Source: Paralithodes platypus (taxonomy: Eukaryota; Arthropoda; Malacostraca; Decapoda; Lithodidae). Taken from it: a DNA stretch of 64,000 nt. A program made the position numbers and the translations under genes. Location of the stretch: NCBI GenBank assembly GCA_032716605.1, contig CM064501.1, forward strand, positions 20,846,734 through 20,910,733. The letters are read 5' to 3'. Position 1 is the first letter of the stretch. Every line of letters begins with the position of its first letter. Below are positions 31,721 through 43,380 of this stretch, piece after piece. The notes beneath the pieces are model-generated. The model did no database searches and was not told the DNA's origin. It worked only from the letters and a program-made list of their open reading frames with translations.

Positions 31721-31750
31721 TTAATCGTGATTGTGTACTCAACCTTTAAT

Positions 31751-31823
31751 TGTGTCGGTGGTGTAATGCTGTAGGTGATTATGTTCAGGGTGTGGTGTCC
31801 CAAGTTCGAATCCCGGGAGGGTC
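31751..31823 (+). repeat. tRNA-like head, copy 1
   Basis: GGTGGTGTAATG resembles an A box and AAGTTCGAATCCCGGG holds a B box. Not a gene: the acceptor ends do not pair well. Confidence 0.5.
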
Positions 31824-31838
31824 ATATGCTTTCATTAG

Positions 31839-33740
31839 TGTGACGCTTCTGCATAGTAGCCACGTGCGGGCATGCCCAGGCTGCCCAGGCTGCCCAGCCG
31901 TTTAGAAACCGGCTGGCGGCAGCCGGCCGGCAGGCTTTTCCTTAGTATATATCCTACGACAACGTAACTAATGTCTGGGATATTCTTATGTTGTTTCACA
32001 GCTTGAAGCTGCTCTTATTCTTAACCAGCGCATCTTAGTATATTTTATTCTCGATAGTTGATTGTTTCATTATAATATATAAGATGTAAGTCTAGTGAGA
32101 GTGGGAGGAGACGAGCGGGAGAGAGAGACCGGCTGGGGGACGTTGCTTCGCGCGGAGAGTCCAGCTTGGGACGAGCCTGATGTTGCCACGTGCATTTGAT
32201 TGCAACGTTAGGCTTAATTTCGACTCACGCACGGGGTAGGGGATTTTGACCCGGCAACTGTGTTGAGTGTTGCCAAGCATGGGATGTATTTTGCATGCCT
32301 AGGGTGGGGTCCAGACAGATTCAAGACTCAGAGCTCACCTCACTGTCGTACCCTTCGGACCCCCTTGATATCTATCCCTCTCAACCCCACTTAGAAACTT
32401 TCTCTCTTACTTTGTATACCTTCCTTCCACTACTTCACCAATCTATTTAATTATCCCATCCCCTTGATAGACCTTATATCTATTATTGTATTAACGACGA
32501 GATCTCAGATAACTAGATAGGATTTAGGGCCTTATGCAGAGATGTAATTGTTAATGAGACCTAGGAAGCTTTTTTGTTGTCTCATATTTGGTGGTTTCAT
32601 GCTTGCTAGTGTGTTCTTGTGTCAGGTTAGCAGGGGCTAGACCGGAGGGGAGGCTTTTTGCGATCCTTTAAGTAAAGTCTGCTGGTGCGAGTCCTGTGGA
32701 CCCGCACGACTTTACTAGGATACCCGTGGGAGTCTGGGGGCATTTTCTTGTCTGTGTCCCTGTGTGTCTAGTGTTGTGTTGTGTGAGGGCCCTTGCCTAG
32801 TCCACTCAGCACTGCGCTAGCACGTCTTGCTTTTGCTTTAGGGTCGCCAGGAGAGAGTCAGATACTTGCGATCTGAGTCTCTCAAGAGAGCACCCTTTCA
32901 ATTAGAGTAATTTGGCGCACAGACCTGGGAACGTCCCTAGGCTAGAGCAGGTGGCTCAGCCCGGGTATCCGAAGCCTATATCCTTCTGGCTAGACCTCTG
33001 CCACCTGGCAGATTAACAGCCAGGGGTTTATTATTTCTGTATGCTTGTTATTGTGCCACAGTTTACCGTTGTTGTGAGCATTGTGAGTCAGGGTGTGGCT
33101 TAGAGACTCTGTCCGAGCAGGCTTGCCTGACTAAGAGTGAGAAGCACACCTGTATGTGGTTATGTTGCGAGTTGCTGCCTTTATTTAATTATACCTATGC
33201 CATTATACACTGTATGGCCTATCACTAGTATTTATTCCTGCTTATGAGTTAAGAGTTCTCTAAATCCGTAACATACTTTCTTTGCTAAGCATCAGATCCT
33301 ACAGTAGCCGCATGCAGTTTAGAAACCCGCATCTTGTCTACCGGTACGATGTTTTGAGGACTGTTTGCTTTCACCTTCTTTCACGCAGGGGTGATTAGTT
33401 GTATTAATTAACGTAACGTTAAATGTACTTTCTTCTAGTTTGTTATTAAATTGTTTCTGCAATTTAATTCCGTTATCTATCTTTTCCTTGAAGGTTTAAG
33501 TCAACTTAATTGTGTGATCTTTTATATAGCCTGCTTGACTATCAGCAGTCTATAGTGCGTGCACCCTGTAACCGAGTCATAGGATACCTCGTTGTCCAGG
33601 CAGGACTCTTGACGGTTTAGGGTAGTTTGTTGCCTGGGTTTATAGATAAGGGTTGGATCTAGCGTTTTCCGTTGTTGCTTGTTGCCGCATACCTAGTCCA
33701 ATAGAAAGAGCCCAGTGTTTATATATCCCAGGACGTAACA
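31839..33740 (+). mobile_element. Solo LTR of the Gmr1-like Gypsy family
   Basis: TGTGACGCTTCTGC...GGACGTAACA, 1902 bp, nearly identical to the 5' LTR at 38748-40627. Flanked by TTAG at 31835-31838 and 33741-33744, while neighbouring array units at 34077, 34296 and 34638 show the empty site with one TTAG. The internal region has been lost by LTR-LTR recombination. Confidence 0.92.
32671..32716 (+). promoter_or_regulatory. Conserved hairpin in the Gypsy-family LTR
   Basis: AGTAAAGTC pairs with GACTTTACT, and an inner GTGCG pairs with CGCAC around a GTCC/GGAC step. The same structure is kept in the second LTR near 39560-39606. It could act in the transcript; the role is unknown. Confidence 0.5.
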
Positions 33741-33992
33741 TTAGTTTATTCAAGTACATTGGGGTTTGTATTTGATATTAATGTTAAAGAACGGAGTGTT
33801 ACTTATTTCTATAGGTTCAGGAACTAGTATAGCGAGGCCGGTCCTTAGTGATCTTGGCCCCATTCTATATTCCTTCCTCTCACTAAAAACCTTACGCTTT
33901 CCATAATGCAGTTGGGTCTGAGTACATGATTAGATTGATATCCAAACATTCGAAAATGGATATTAATCGTGATCGTGTACTCAACCTTTAAC

Positions 33993-34065
33993 TGTGTTGG
34001 TGGTGTAATGGTTTAGGTGCTTATGTTCTGGGTGTGGTGTCCCGAGTTCGAATCCTGGGAGGGCC
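33993..34065 (+). repeat. tRNA-like head, copy 2
   Basis: Best-preserved copy: GGTGGTGTAATGGTTTAGG (A-box region), then CGAGTTCGAATCCTGGG (B box). Confidence 0.55.
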
Positions 34066-34553
34066 ATATGCTTTCATTAGTTTATTCAAGTACATTGGGG
34101 TTTGTATTTGATATTAATGTTAAAGAACAGGGTGTTACTTATTCATATAGGTTCAGAAACTAGTTAAGCAAGGCCGGTCCTTAGTGATCTTGGCCCCATT
34201 CTATGTTCTTTCCTCTCACTAAACACATTACGCTTTCCATAATGCAGTTGGGTCTGAGTACATGATTAGATTGAAATCCAAACATTCGAAAATCATTAGT
34301 TTATTCAAGTACATTGGGGTTTGTATTTGATATTAATGTTAAAGAACGGGGTGTTACTTATTTCTATAGGTTCAGGAACTAGTATAGCGAGGCCGGTCCT
34401 TAGTGATCTTGGCCCCATTCTATGGTCTTTCCTCTCACTAAAAACATTACGCTTTCCATAATACAGTTGGGTCTGAGTACATGATTAGATTGATATCCAA
34501 AAATTCGAAAATGGATATTTATCGTGATCGTGTAGGCCTACTCAACCTTTAAC

Positions 34554-34626
34554 TGTGTTGGTGGTGTAATGGTTTAGGACTTTAGGTTCTGGTTGTGGTG
34601 TCCCAAGTTCGAATCCCGGGAGGGCC
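34554..34626 (+). repeat. tRNA-like head, copy 3
   Basis: Same A- and B-box blocks as copies 1 and 2, with a short deletion in the middle. Confidence 0.5.
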
Positions 34627-34701
34627 ATATGCTTTCATTAGTTTATTCAAGTACATTGGGGTTTGTATTTGATATTAATGTTAAAGAACGAGGTGTTATT
34701 T

Positions 34702-34879
34702 ATTATGCAAGTGTTTTTAAATGTAGAAACATTCGGAAAATAATTGAGAAACCGCCAAAAATTAAAAGTAAATCAACTGTTATTGTGTATAATTCGTCTT
34801 ATACTCATTATTATTCATAAAAATTTATTTCATTGCAACTTTAATAATACCAGTGTCTTCTGTGTACCTATTCTGTGTT
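34702..34879. other. AT-rich spacer
   Basis: Nothing recognised beyond the end of the array. Confidence 0.4.
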
Positions 34880-35042
34880 TAATAAGTTATTATAATAGGC
34901 AATGAATATAATGGTTATGAAGATATTGTTTGTCAAAGCACAATATCCATAGGACAGTTCACACAACCTACTACTAATGTATAGAAAACATTGCCAATTT
35001 CTGCCAGGTGGGTAACCGAATTCTACGCCACCCAGTATAGAA
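34880..35042 (-). repeat. Dispersed repeat, copy 2
   Basis: Reverse complement of 2577-2750; ends at ACGCCACCCAGTATAG. Confidence 0.7.
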
Positions 35043-35639
35043 AAAGTAAATTATCCTATTTCAATTAAGACGCATGTCTGGGTGCGTTTCAAAGTATCTG
35101 CAGGTTTTAGTATTATTAAGTAGTTTTTGTTTTAAATATTTATCAAATAATTTTCAGACGACAATATACCGCAAAACATTTGATTACTCTCGCAAAATGC
35201 AGGGCTCCCACAGAGAGCAAAGCTTGATATGACTAGGGAAATTATATATCTTATAATAATAAGACTAGACAAACCAATCTAACCGAACGTAACCTAACTC
35301 ACCTTACTTAATTAAACTAACCAGACTAACCTAACTTACATGACACTAAAATAACTTCATCAATCTAACATCATAACCAACTTAGCAAAATTGACCTAAC
35401 CAAATTAAACTTAATTGACACATTAGCTTACACAGCAGATTCATGGGGCTTGAAGTTTTCCTCGGATATGTGTGCCCACCTCTGGTTCTCTCTCCCAGTT
35501 TACACCTACCATGGAAGCCCCATCAAACCCTTAGAGTCCCACAAAAAGTTTTGGAATAATAATATCAACGAACCTCAAATTTCTCCAACATAACCCCAAA
35601 AGGTGGAGGGATTTTCTGCTACAATAGTAAAAAGCAATA
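35043..35639. other. Spacer with a degenerate CCTAA-rich patch
   Basis: 35270-35345 has scattered TAACCTAAC-type words but no regular TTAGG array. No coding run. Confidence 0.4.
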
Positions 35640-36432
35640 TATGAATTGGAGACATAAGGCAGATTTTCCTCGTCATTGTTATCCGTCCTATAATGGAATT
35701 TGCATCCCATGTTGAAATCAAGGCTACCAAACTGATCTCGGCCTTTAGAAGTCAATTCTAAGAAAATGGACCGGACAGATCCTTGGTGTTCAAGATTTAC
35801 CCGAAAATGAGAGACTTCAAGATTTAAACCTATTTCCAATGCATCATTTTCAAAGGGGTGAAATAATAAAGGAGTGACGTAGCAGAGGAGTGACAAAAAT
35901 ACTGTATTAAAAGAGTGACATAAGAAAGGAGTGACACAACAAATGAGTATTAGGTTAGGTTAGATAGCATTTTACATTTTCACTTCGTTAAGCTAATATT
36001 CGTGTCTGAAGCAGTAAGAGTGCTTCAGAAGCATTTTACATTTTCACTTCAGGTATAATAATATTCGTGTCACTCCATTGAATTGTATCACCGATTTGTC
36101 ACTCCTTTGTTATGTCACTCCTTCGATACTAATTAATACCTTCTGAGGTACAACCTCATATACTGTATTGCTGAAAAAAAAAATCTTGGGCATTCACCGA
36201 TTAAGCCGATAAACCTATTCGTCTTAGCACCAAATTTAGGAACAAGAGGACACAAGTTTCAAGACCTACATCCAATACGCATCTGTGGAAGTGCGTAGAA
36301 GATTCTCCTGCAAAGTAGCTGAGCTCTGGTACTCCTTCTCTAAAGAGATTGTTCTCACTCCAAGTATAAATGCCTTTAAGAGATTTCTTCTCATTGACCT
36401 GCCTGAAGCGTTCTATGATTATTTTGAGTGAT
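35640..36432 (+). pseudogene. Non-LTR RT C-terminal remnant, split by an inverted-repeat insert
   Basis: Frames with stops and shifts read VIRPIMEFASHVE, KATKLISAF, then ERLQDLNLFPM; after the insert they read LFVLAPN, RGHKFQ, FSCKVAELWYSF and SINAFKRFL, ending at a TGA near 36430. This is the usual order of the C-terminal region of CR1/L2- and I-like RT proteins. It is old and very degraded. Confidence 0.55.
35869..36125. repeat. Inverted-repeat insert with GGAGTGAC motifs
   Basis: Left side has four or five copies of RGAGTGACR; right side has TGTCACTCCTT copies in reverse. Inside are two direct copies of a GCATTTTACATTTTCACTTC block (about 35967 and 36032), each followed by ATATTCGTGTC. 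It resembles a MITE. Ends are approximate. Confidence 0.5.
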
Positions 36433-36663
36433 CTCTGCCTTGCCTTGTGCTTCTCATGCTCATCTGGTTTACTATTTTGTTTTCTTTGTGTATGAAGGTG
36501 ACAAAAGGTAGGTTGCCTGTAACGAGTGTCTCCCCAAAATCCAAAAGAGCGACAGAGCCAAATTCAAGGAATGATGGAGTCAAAATGCCTGGACACACAA
36601 AGTTTAAAGCAGTCTAAGTCATTGGATGGAGATAAGATTGATTAAGGGAGAGAGTTCCAGAGT
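36433..36663. other. Spacer
   Basis: Nothing supported. Confidence 0.35.
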
Positions 36664-38510
36664 TCACTTGTTGAGCAGAAGAAAGACTGAGAAAATTTGC
36701 CAATTCTTGGGTTGGAGAGCTGAACAGAATAGGAGTGGGACTGTGTTGAAATGCGGTGCCTCACACTCGCCGCAAGGGAGGGGATATGCACTGAGATATT
36801 TCTGAAGAACACTGATTGTTGTAATAGCGATATAAGACTGAAAGAGATGCAACATTGTGGTGTGTAGAAAGAGATTGTAGGGAACTAGAAAGAGGAAGTG
36901 AGTTGGTGAGGTGAAATGCTTTTAATTCTACTTGTTCGAAAAGTGCGGTATGGGTGGAGCCAACCCCACACATGCAAACAATACTCAATACAGGGGCGTA
37001 CTATGCCCCGATACAGAGCAAGAAGCTGTGTGGGGGTGAAGAACCCACGGAGACGGTTTGAGCACACATCACTTTTGGAAAGCTGTTTTTGGATGAGTGG
37101 TAATATGATCTTTCCAAGAAAGGTCAGATGAAATAGATACACCTAGAATATTGAGAAAAGATGAAGGGTTGAGTTGTGTATTGTTGAAGAATAGTTGATA
37201 GTCTTGTGGAAGAGTGTGATGGACATATAGAGGGAGAAACTGGGTCTTGAAGGCATTGAAAGTCACAAAATTTTCTCTGCCCCAATCACAAATATTTGTT
37301 AGATCAGAAGATAGGCGTTCTATGGCCTCGTCACGTTTGTTTTGGAATGCGTGTGCGTTGGGTTGATGTGAAAAACTAGTTGAATAGTGTAAGGTAGAGT
37401 CGTCAGCATATGAGTGGATAGGACTAGAGGTACAGTTGAGTAGATCATTAACCCCAAAACGGCTACCGTCATCAATATATGTTTTCTGGTGCATGCTATT
37501 CCCACTTCTTTTATTGCTCTTAAATGTTCATATGTTCATATTAAGGAAGCCATACTGGCGGTCTGAGAGTAGGTTATGGGAAGATAAATGCTTAATACAT
37601 TTTGAGGTAAGAATAGTCTTAATAACTTTAGAGATTATGATGTAAGGCATAAGTAGGAGAGAAGGGAGTGGAGAGGGAGGAATAGCACCGGCATCATCCA
37701 AAGTGGAGTATTTAGCGAAAGTGTTGGCGAAGAGTTCAGCTTTGTCATTGGAAGAAGAAGAATGATTCTGGGAGAGTGTTCCGGAGCTCAGCTGTTGAAT
37801 AGAAGAAAGACTGTGAGTAACGTTTCACTCTTGGGTTGGAGGGTTGCAGAGAGTAAGGGTGGGATTGTGTTTCCACGTACCCTACATAGAGGAGGTGGTA
37901 TACACCGGGAGAGCTCTGAGGAACACTGATTATTGTAGTAGCAATAGAATAGCGAGAGAGATACAAAATTGCGGTGAAGAGAGAGGGATTGCAGGGAGTT
38001 GGTGAGTGGACGGGAGTTAATGATGTGAAAGGCCTTCCCTTCTACTTTGTTTAGGAGTGCGTTGTGAGAGGATCGTCCCCACACATGTGAACAATACTCA
38101 ATACAATGACAGTAATGCCGTAAGAGTCGAAACGAAGAGGGAAAGGTAATGAAGAAAAATTGGTTTAGAGGTTTTTGGCTAGATGCCAGAAGGCTTGAGA
38201 AGAGATAAAATTGGATAGTTCAGTGCATTTATTAATGACGAAAAAATATTTGACGTGGCGAAACACAGATTTGGCTTGATTCCAGGCAGAAACATAGGAC
38301 GTATGAGATTCTTGAGTTTGATGGCGATGGTACCGTTTGAATGCATCCTCCTTTTTGCAGACAGCAGTAGAGCAAGCGTGAGTAAACCAAGATATTTTTG
38401 TATTAGACTGAGAGAAAGAAAATGGAATGTATGCTTCCATGCCCGAGAGGATTACCTCGGTAATGCGTTCAGCACTCTCCAAGGGTCCCCGGCCATGGAA
38501 GCAAAATCCA
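36664..38510 (-). pseudogene. Degraded non-LTR retrotransposon ORF2 (RT part), with a second C-terminal copy inside
   Basis: Read on the - strand: 38482-38165 is the linker between endonuclease and RT (ending SQAFWHLAKNL). About 37760-37520 reads ELFANTFAKYSTLDD, the RT start. 37494-37069 has the catalytic region HSYADDSTLHYS and the block NILGVSISSDLSWKDHI. 37142-36664 has VRPCIEYCLHVWG and the C-terminus. A second C-terminal fragment (38084-37745, HNALLNKVEGKAFHI) sits between linker and RT and aligns with 36988-36664, so it is a duplication or a second truncated insertion. I- or Nimb-like by style; many frameshifts. Confidence 0.65.
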
Positions 38511-38609
38511 TTTCATGGGAAATAAAAATAGCGATTTTGATATGTTATTTTGACTTTATATTGTCTTTGTCCCAGTTTTGGTTTGACTTTGTATGCAAGT
38601 TTTACATTT

Positions 38610-38614
38610 TAATA

Positions 38615-38651
<37 letters not shown>
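38610..38651. repeat. (TA)n microsatellite
   Basis: About 40 bases of alternating TA with one C interruption. Confidence 0.9.
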
Positions 38652-38747
38652 GAGATGACCGGCCTAAACAATAGTACGGAAGTCACCCCATACAAAATAG
38701 CCAGTTTACAAGTGCAGCCACCAAAACAGAAGAACAAGAAACCCAGA

Positions 38748-40627
38748 TGTGACGCTTCTGCATAGTAACCACGTGCGGGCATATGCACGCGTCGGCTGCC
38801 CAGCCGTTTAGAAACCGGCTGGTGGCAGCCGGCCAGCAGGCTTTCTCTTAGTATATATCCTACGACAATGTAACTAATGTCTGGGATATTCTTATGTTGT
38901 TTCACAGCTTGAAGCTGCCCATATTCTTAACCAACGCATCTTAGTATATTTTATTCTCGATAATTGATTGTTTCATTATAATATATAAGATGTAAGTCTA
39001 GTGAGAGCGGGAGAGAGAGACCGGCTTGGGACGTTGCTTCGCTTGCTTAGCTTGGGACGAGCCTGAAGCGCTGCCACATGCATTTGATTGCAACGTTAGG
39101 CTTAGTTTCGACTCACGCACGGGGTAGAGGATTTTGACCAGGCAACAGTGGTGAGTGTTGCCAAGCCTGGGATGTATTCTGCATGCCTAGGGTGGGGTCC
39201 AAACAGATTCAAGACTCAGAGCTCACCTCATTGTCGTACCCTTCGGACCCCCTTGATATCTATCCCTCTCAACCCCACTTAGAAACGTTCTCTCTTACTT
39301 TGTATACCTTCTTTCCACTACTTCACCAATCTATTTAATTATCCCATCCCCTTGATAGACCTTATATCTATTATTGTATTAACGACGCGCTCTCAGATAA
39401 CTAGATAGGATTTTGGGCCTTATGCCGAGACGTAATTGTTAATGAGACCTAGGAAGCTTTTTTGTTGTCTCATATTTGGTGGTTTCATGCTTGCTAGTGT
39501 GTTCTGGTGTCAGGTTAGCAGGGGCTAGGCCGGAGAGGAGGCTTTTTGCGATCCTTTAAGTAAAGTCTGCTGGTGCGAGTCCTGTGGGCCCGCACGACTT
39601 TACTAGGATACCCGTGGGAGTCTGGGGGCATTTTCTTGTCTGTGTCCCTGTGTGTCTAGCGTTGTGTTGTGTGAGGGCCCTTGCCTAGTCCCCTCAGCAC
39701 TGCGCTAGCACGTCTTGCTTTTGTTTTAGGGTCGCCAGGAGAGAGTCAGATACTTGCGATCTGAGTCTCTCAAGAGAGCACCCTTTCAATTAGAGTAATT
39801 TGGCGCACAGACCTGGAAACGTCCCTAGGCTAGAGCAGGTGGCTCAGCCCGGGTATCCGAAGCCTATATCCTTCCGGCTAGACCTCTGCCACCTGGCAGA
39901 TTAACAGCTAGGGGTTTATCATCTCTGTATGCTTGTTATTGTGCCACAGTTTACCGTTTTTGTGAGCATTGGAGTCAGGGTGTGTCTTAGAGACTCTGTC
40001 CGAGCAGGCTTGCCTGACTAAGAGTGAGAAGCACACCTGTATGTGGTTATGTTGCGAGTTGCTGCCTTTATTTAATTATACCTATGCCATTATACACTGT
40101 ATGGCCTATCACTAGTATTTATTCCTGCTTATGAGTTAAGAGTTCTCTAAATCCGTAACGTACTTTCTTTGCTAAGCATCAGATCCTACAGTAGCTGCAT
40201 GCAGTTTAGAAACCCGCATCTTGTCTACCTGTACGATGTTTTGAGGACTGTTTGCTTTCACCTTCTTTCACGCAGGGGTGATTAGTTGTATTAATTAACG
40301 TAACGTTAAATGTACTTTCTTCTAGTTTGTTATTAAATTGTTTCTGCAATTTAATTCCGTTATCTATCTTTTCCTTGAAGCTTTAAGTCAACTTAATTGT
40401 GTGATCTTTTATATAGCCTGCTTGACTATCAGCACTCTATAGTGCGTGCACCCTGTAACCGAGTCATAGGATACCTCGTTGTCCAGGCAGAACTCTTGAC
40501 GGTTTAGGGTGGTTTGTTGCCTGGGTTTATAGATAAGGGTTGGATCTAGCGTATTCCGTTGTTGCTTGTTGCCGCATACCTAGTCCAATAGAAAGGGCCC
40601 AGTGTTTATATATCCCAGGACGTAACA
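38748..40627 (+). repeat. 5' LTR of the Gmr1-like element
   Basis: 1880 bp, TG...CA ends, near-identical to the solo LTR 31839-33740 apart from small indels near the start. The AATGGCGACC at 40628 occupies the primer-site position; the tRNA is not assigned. Confidence 0.9.
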
Positions 40628-40842
40628 AATGGCGACCTAGCATAGGATTTACTGAACAGAGGAATATAGTGGTCATTTTTTTTTAGGTTCCTTATGATTA
40701 GAGGAATACAGTGGACATAGAGTTTTTTTTTGGAGCAACCAATATAACACATTAAAAGACTTTAAATAACATTAGTATATACATACTTGCATAGGAGATA
40801 AGGCACATTCTATAACCGTGATAATTACTGCAGTACACAAAC

Positions 40843-43380
40843 ATGTCTAATACATCAGAACACAGTGATGGGTCAGGTCACGATACGGGCTCGGAGGGAG
40901 AAAGACCTGTGGAGTGGCTAGTCGATAGCGAGGAGAGTGCTAGAAGGTTTTTAGAGGTGCCCCTTACCGCTGCCAGGGTGTTGAAGCTGAATAAGTATGG
41001 CTTAAAGTGTGTGGCAGGTCTTCAGGGTCACCAGGGTTTAAGTGGCATGAGGAAAGATCAGCTGAGGACTTTGATATTGGGTTTAGAAGGGAGAGTCCTG
41101 GGTGGAGAGGCGACTGGGGACCCGGGTCCCCAGCCCCCCCTCCACTCTACCCCCATATCAAACGTCAGGGTGCCTGAATTTAGTACATACCCCCAAGTTG
41201 ATGGTCAATGGCAGCGTGGAATTCAATCACAGGGACCCTCTCCATTAAATGCACCTTCCCCTCCTCAAGGGTTGACTCCAGATTTGTTGTTTCGGCTTGA
41301 GATGGCCAAGGTTGAGGCCGCTAGAGCTCAGGTTGAGGCCGCCGAAAGACAGGTTAGTGTGCAGGCTGAGGTTGCTAGAGCTCAGGCTGCGGTTGCTGGA
41401 GCTCAGGTTTAGGCTGCAGAGAGAACAGCTATATGAGAGGCTGAACTGCAGGCAGAGTCTACTAGGTATCGGGCTGACAGGGAGCTGGAGAGATCTCGAG
41501 TGGAGGTAACAGGGCGAAATATTGGGGGAGGTAACAGACATCGGGACCAATCATAGTCGCACCTGCTTAAACTAGTTCCTGTGTTCGATGAATTATGTGT
41601 GGCTGAGTTTTTTATGCGATTTGAGAAGAAGTGTCCGGAACACCAGTGGCCTCAGGAAAAGTGGGCAGCATTAGTTTCATCAAGACTCCTAGGAAAGGGG
41701 CTAAAAGCGTATGATGCACTACCTTTAGAGTCCTGTGTAGTTTATGATGAGCTAAAGAAGGCTGTGCTACGGGCCTATGAGTTACAACCAGAAACTTACC
41801 GCTTGAAGTTTCGGGGTGTTACTAAGGGCAAGGATAGTACCTTCCTAGAACACGCCCGGGACTTGTCTGATGCACTACGACATTGGCTGCGTTCTGAGAG
41901 GGCAGCTCCTTTTGAGGAGTTGAGTGAGCTGGTTCTCTTGGAGCAGTTCTTTAAGTGCACAGGCGGGGACTTAACATTAAATATAAAGGAAAAAAATCCT
42001 AGAACTCTCCAGGAGGCAGCAGAAATGGCTGACCGCCGACTGTCATTAATTCGAGGGTGCGGAGCAGCAGCTAGGAGTGAGTCGGGTGCAAAGGATCGTA
42101 CCCCTCCCCCTCCCAAGAATTTTGATACACATAAATACACAAAACCATCTAGCACTGACAATAAAACTGAACATAAACCAAATACCGTCCCGTATAAGAA
42201 GTCTAATGGTACCTCCCACTCCCAAGGGAAACCAAAGAGTAAAGAGTGCTTTGCATGTCACAAGGAGGGTCACTTTGCAAATGCTTGTCCGAACAAGCTA
42301 CCAAACAAGGTTGTGTCATTGGCCTGCAGCATAGGGGTGTCGCCTATATCTTCTGAGTTTGCCAAGGGTAGTTCGTCAGAGGGTGGGACACAGCCTGTGT
42401 TCAAGAGTCCGGAAGGCTCGAACCCTGTCCGCGACGTCTTTGGGGGTCATAGAGGGCATGGTTTTGTGAGGTGGGCTGGCGAAAGGCGAGGAGTTAAGCT
42501 ATTGCGTGATACAGGGGCTTCTCAGACCTTGTTAAAGAACTTTACTGGTAGACCGATTAACGCTGCTCGGGTGGTGGTAGTTCAGGGGATCAATGCTACG
42601 AAGTCCTACCCGCTGGTGCGGATGGAGCTGGAGGTGGGTGGTGTGGCGAAGGAGCTGGATGTAGGAATTGTAGAGAACTTGCCTGTTGGGGGCGTCGACC
42701 TCCTCCTCGGCAACGACTTTGCGGTGCATGCTTCTAAGGTTTCACCCTTGGTCGTTGCCGAGAAGGCGGCTGACGTTAGTAGGGAGGAACAGGAGTGGGT
42801 TGAGAAGTGTAGCGTACAAACCATGGCGTGTGTTGTGACGCGTTCTCAGACATCCGGAGCCTTGCAGCCACCACCTCAGTCTATCAAACCGCGGAGGAAA
42901 GGTCACAAGAAAACGGGAAGTGTTGGTCAATTGGAGAGTTTTGAGCCGGCAGTGTTTCTTGGTGACTCATTATTGGCACCTATGTTAGAGTCTGGAGAGG
43001 CCCCGGGGCCTGTCACCGCTAGTGCAGGTGCAGGGCAGGAAGAGACTCTGCGACAGCATCGTTATGCGCAGCGTGAGGAAAGGATGGCTCAGCGGGACAT
43101 TGGAGGTGGAAATAAATTATTTAAGATGAACTTGGATAATCTCGCACCTGCTGATATATGTTCCTTGCAGCTGGAAGATCCTGAAGTCAGGGCGTGTGGT
43201 AATGGTGCTGTCGAACTGGAGAGCGATGGGGATGCGCAGCCTGGTGATTTTTTCTTGTCCGAGGGGATCTTGTATCGGAGACATCAGGATCCCAAGAAAA
43301 AGTGGGATGGCGGGTCAGGATTAGTGGACCAGTTAGTAGTACCGAGGGTGTGCCGAGAGCTTATTGAGATTAGCTCATGA
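40843..43380 (+). pseudogene. Gmr1-like gag and protease (three in-frame stops)
   Basis: ATG at 40843 (MSNTSEHSDG). A coiled-coil-like Ala/Glu/Arg repeat (about 41300-41480) is cut by TAG at 41410-41412, TGA at 41431-41433 and TAG near 41553, all in one frame; the same frame then runs open from 41581. The capsid-like region is 41581-42060. One CCHC knuckle, CFACHKEGHFANAC, lies near 42249. An aspartic protease block LLRDTGASQTLL lies near 42499-42534 with intact D-T-G. The frame ends at 43380, overlapping the next frame by about 17 bases in the +1 register, so frameshifting or a small indel joins them. Confidence 0.85.

Larger units (their letters stand above)
30743..34701 (+). repeat. Tandem array of about 336-bp units with tRNA-like heads
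   Basis: Unit junctions, scored at the motif TTAGTTTATTCAAG, fall at 33741, 34077, 34296 and 34638, giving periods of 336, 219 (internal deletion) and 342. The first unit (from 30743) is expanded by a TTAA MITE and a solo LTR. Shared blocks are GCTTTCCATAATGCAG, ATGATTAGATTGA, GGCCGGTCCTTAG and the tRNA-like segment. It encodes no protein. It could be a tandemly amplified SINE or a satellite built from one. Confidence 0.85.

Noticed and set aside
33993..34065. A functional tRNA gene
   Set aside because: A- and B-box words are present, but it is one of three repeated heads and the acceptor stem does not pair.
35270..35345. Interstitial telomeric repeat (CCTAA)n
   Set aside because: Words are scattered and irregular, with no run of perfect units.
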